Positions 16,326 to 16,365 of a DNA stretch of 16,365 nucleotides are shown piece by piece. The first letter of the stretch is position 1. The number at the start of each line of letters is the position of its first letter. The stretch is taken from the NCBI GenBank assembly GCA_019414325.1, contig DXMG01000016.1:28758-45122 (forward strand). The letters run 5' to 3'. Both the position numbers and the translations under genes were made by a program. This DNA comes from Collinsella sp. (GTDB lineage Bacteria > Actinomycetota > Coriobacteriia > Coriobacteriales > Coriobacteriaceae). Under the pieces are notes generated by a model, which ran no database searches, had not been told where the DNA came from, and saw only the letters and a program-made list of their open reading frames with translations.

Positions 16326-16365
16326 TTAATATGAGCAGGACATTGTCAAGAGGCAAAATCGGGCC

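Overview
The window looks like chromosomal DNA of a high-GC Gram-positive bacterium of the Coriobacteriia, most probably Collinsella or a close relative. This rests on GC-rich codon use (GGC, GCC, CTG and GAC dominate), Shine-Dalgarno sites of the AAGGAG type before most genes, an uncharged short-gene layout typical of gut actinobacteria, and intergenic repeat types that I associate from memory with Collinsella. The genus is an inference and was not tested by any search. There are no rRNA or tRNA genes, transposases, phage genes or cas genes. All genes but the first are complete.

Layout. 1-2440 (minus) is the front part of a hybrid sensor histidine kinase with two extracytoplasmic solute-binding-like domains; its receiver domain runs off the left edge. 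A divergent spacer holding a perfect 22-bp inverted repeat separates it from a small two-helix K+ channel, a LOG-type nucleotide phosphoribohydrolase and a YfeO-like ClC transporter (all plus). Converging on them is an EamA-type DMT transporter (5171-6046, minus) with unusually similar halves. Next comes a compact minus-strand operon of GntR (YtrA type) regulator, ABC ATPase and ABC-2 permease (8298 down to 6318), with a palindrome-rich promoter that suggests autorepression.

The 550-bp gap 8299-8850 is the most unusual part. Besides the GntR promoter it carries eight 15-nt repeats in strictly alternating orientation, separated by 25-26 nt, giving four 55-nt imperfect palindromes at an 80-81-bp period. 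Downstream lies prfC (release factor RF3), then a VUT/YhhQ-type queuosine-precursor transporter gene with a hairpin-pseudoknot-like leader, followed 9 nt later by a short-chain dehydrogenase and a strong intrinsic terminator at 12035-12070.

The right part holds ung (uracil-DNA glycosylase, minus), a second EamA transporter (minus) divergent from a LysR regulator (plus) that probably controls it, and a MATE-family efflux protein (minus) whose upstream region carries a fragment related to the 2527-2582 repeat.

Functionally the window is a mixture of housekeeping (prfC, ung), membrane transport (K+, Cl-, DMT x2, ABC, VUT, MATE) and three regulators. Two linked regulatory modules are evident (GntR-ABC and LysR-EamA). 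I see no new multi-gene system; the candidates for undescribed biology are the alternating repeat array and the VUT leader.
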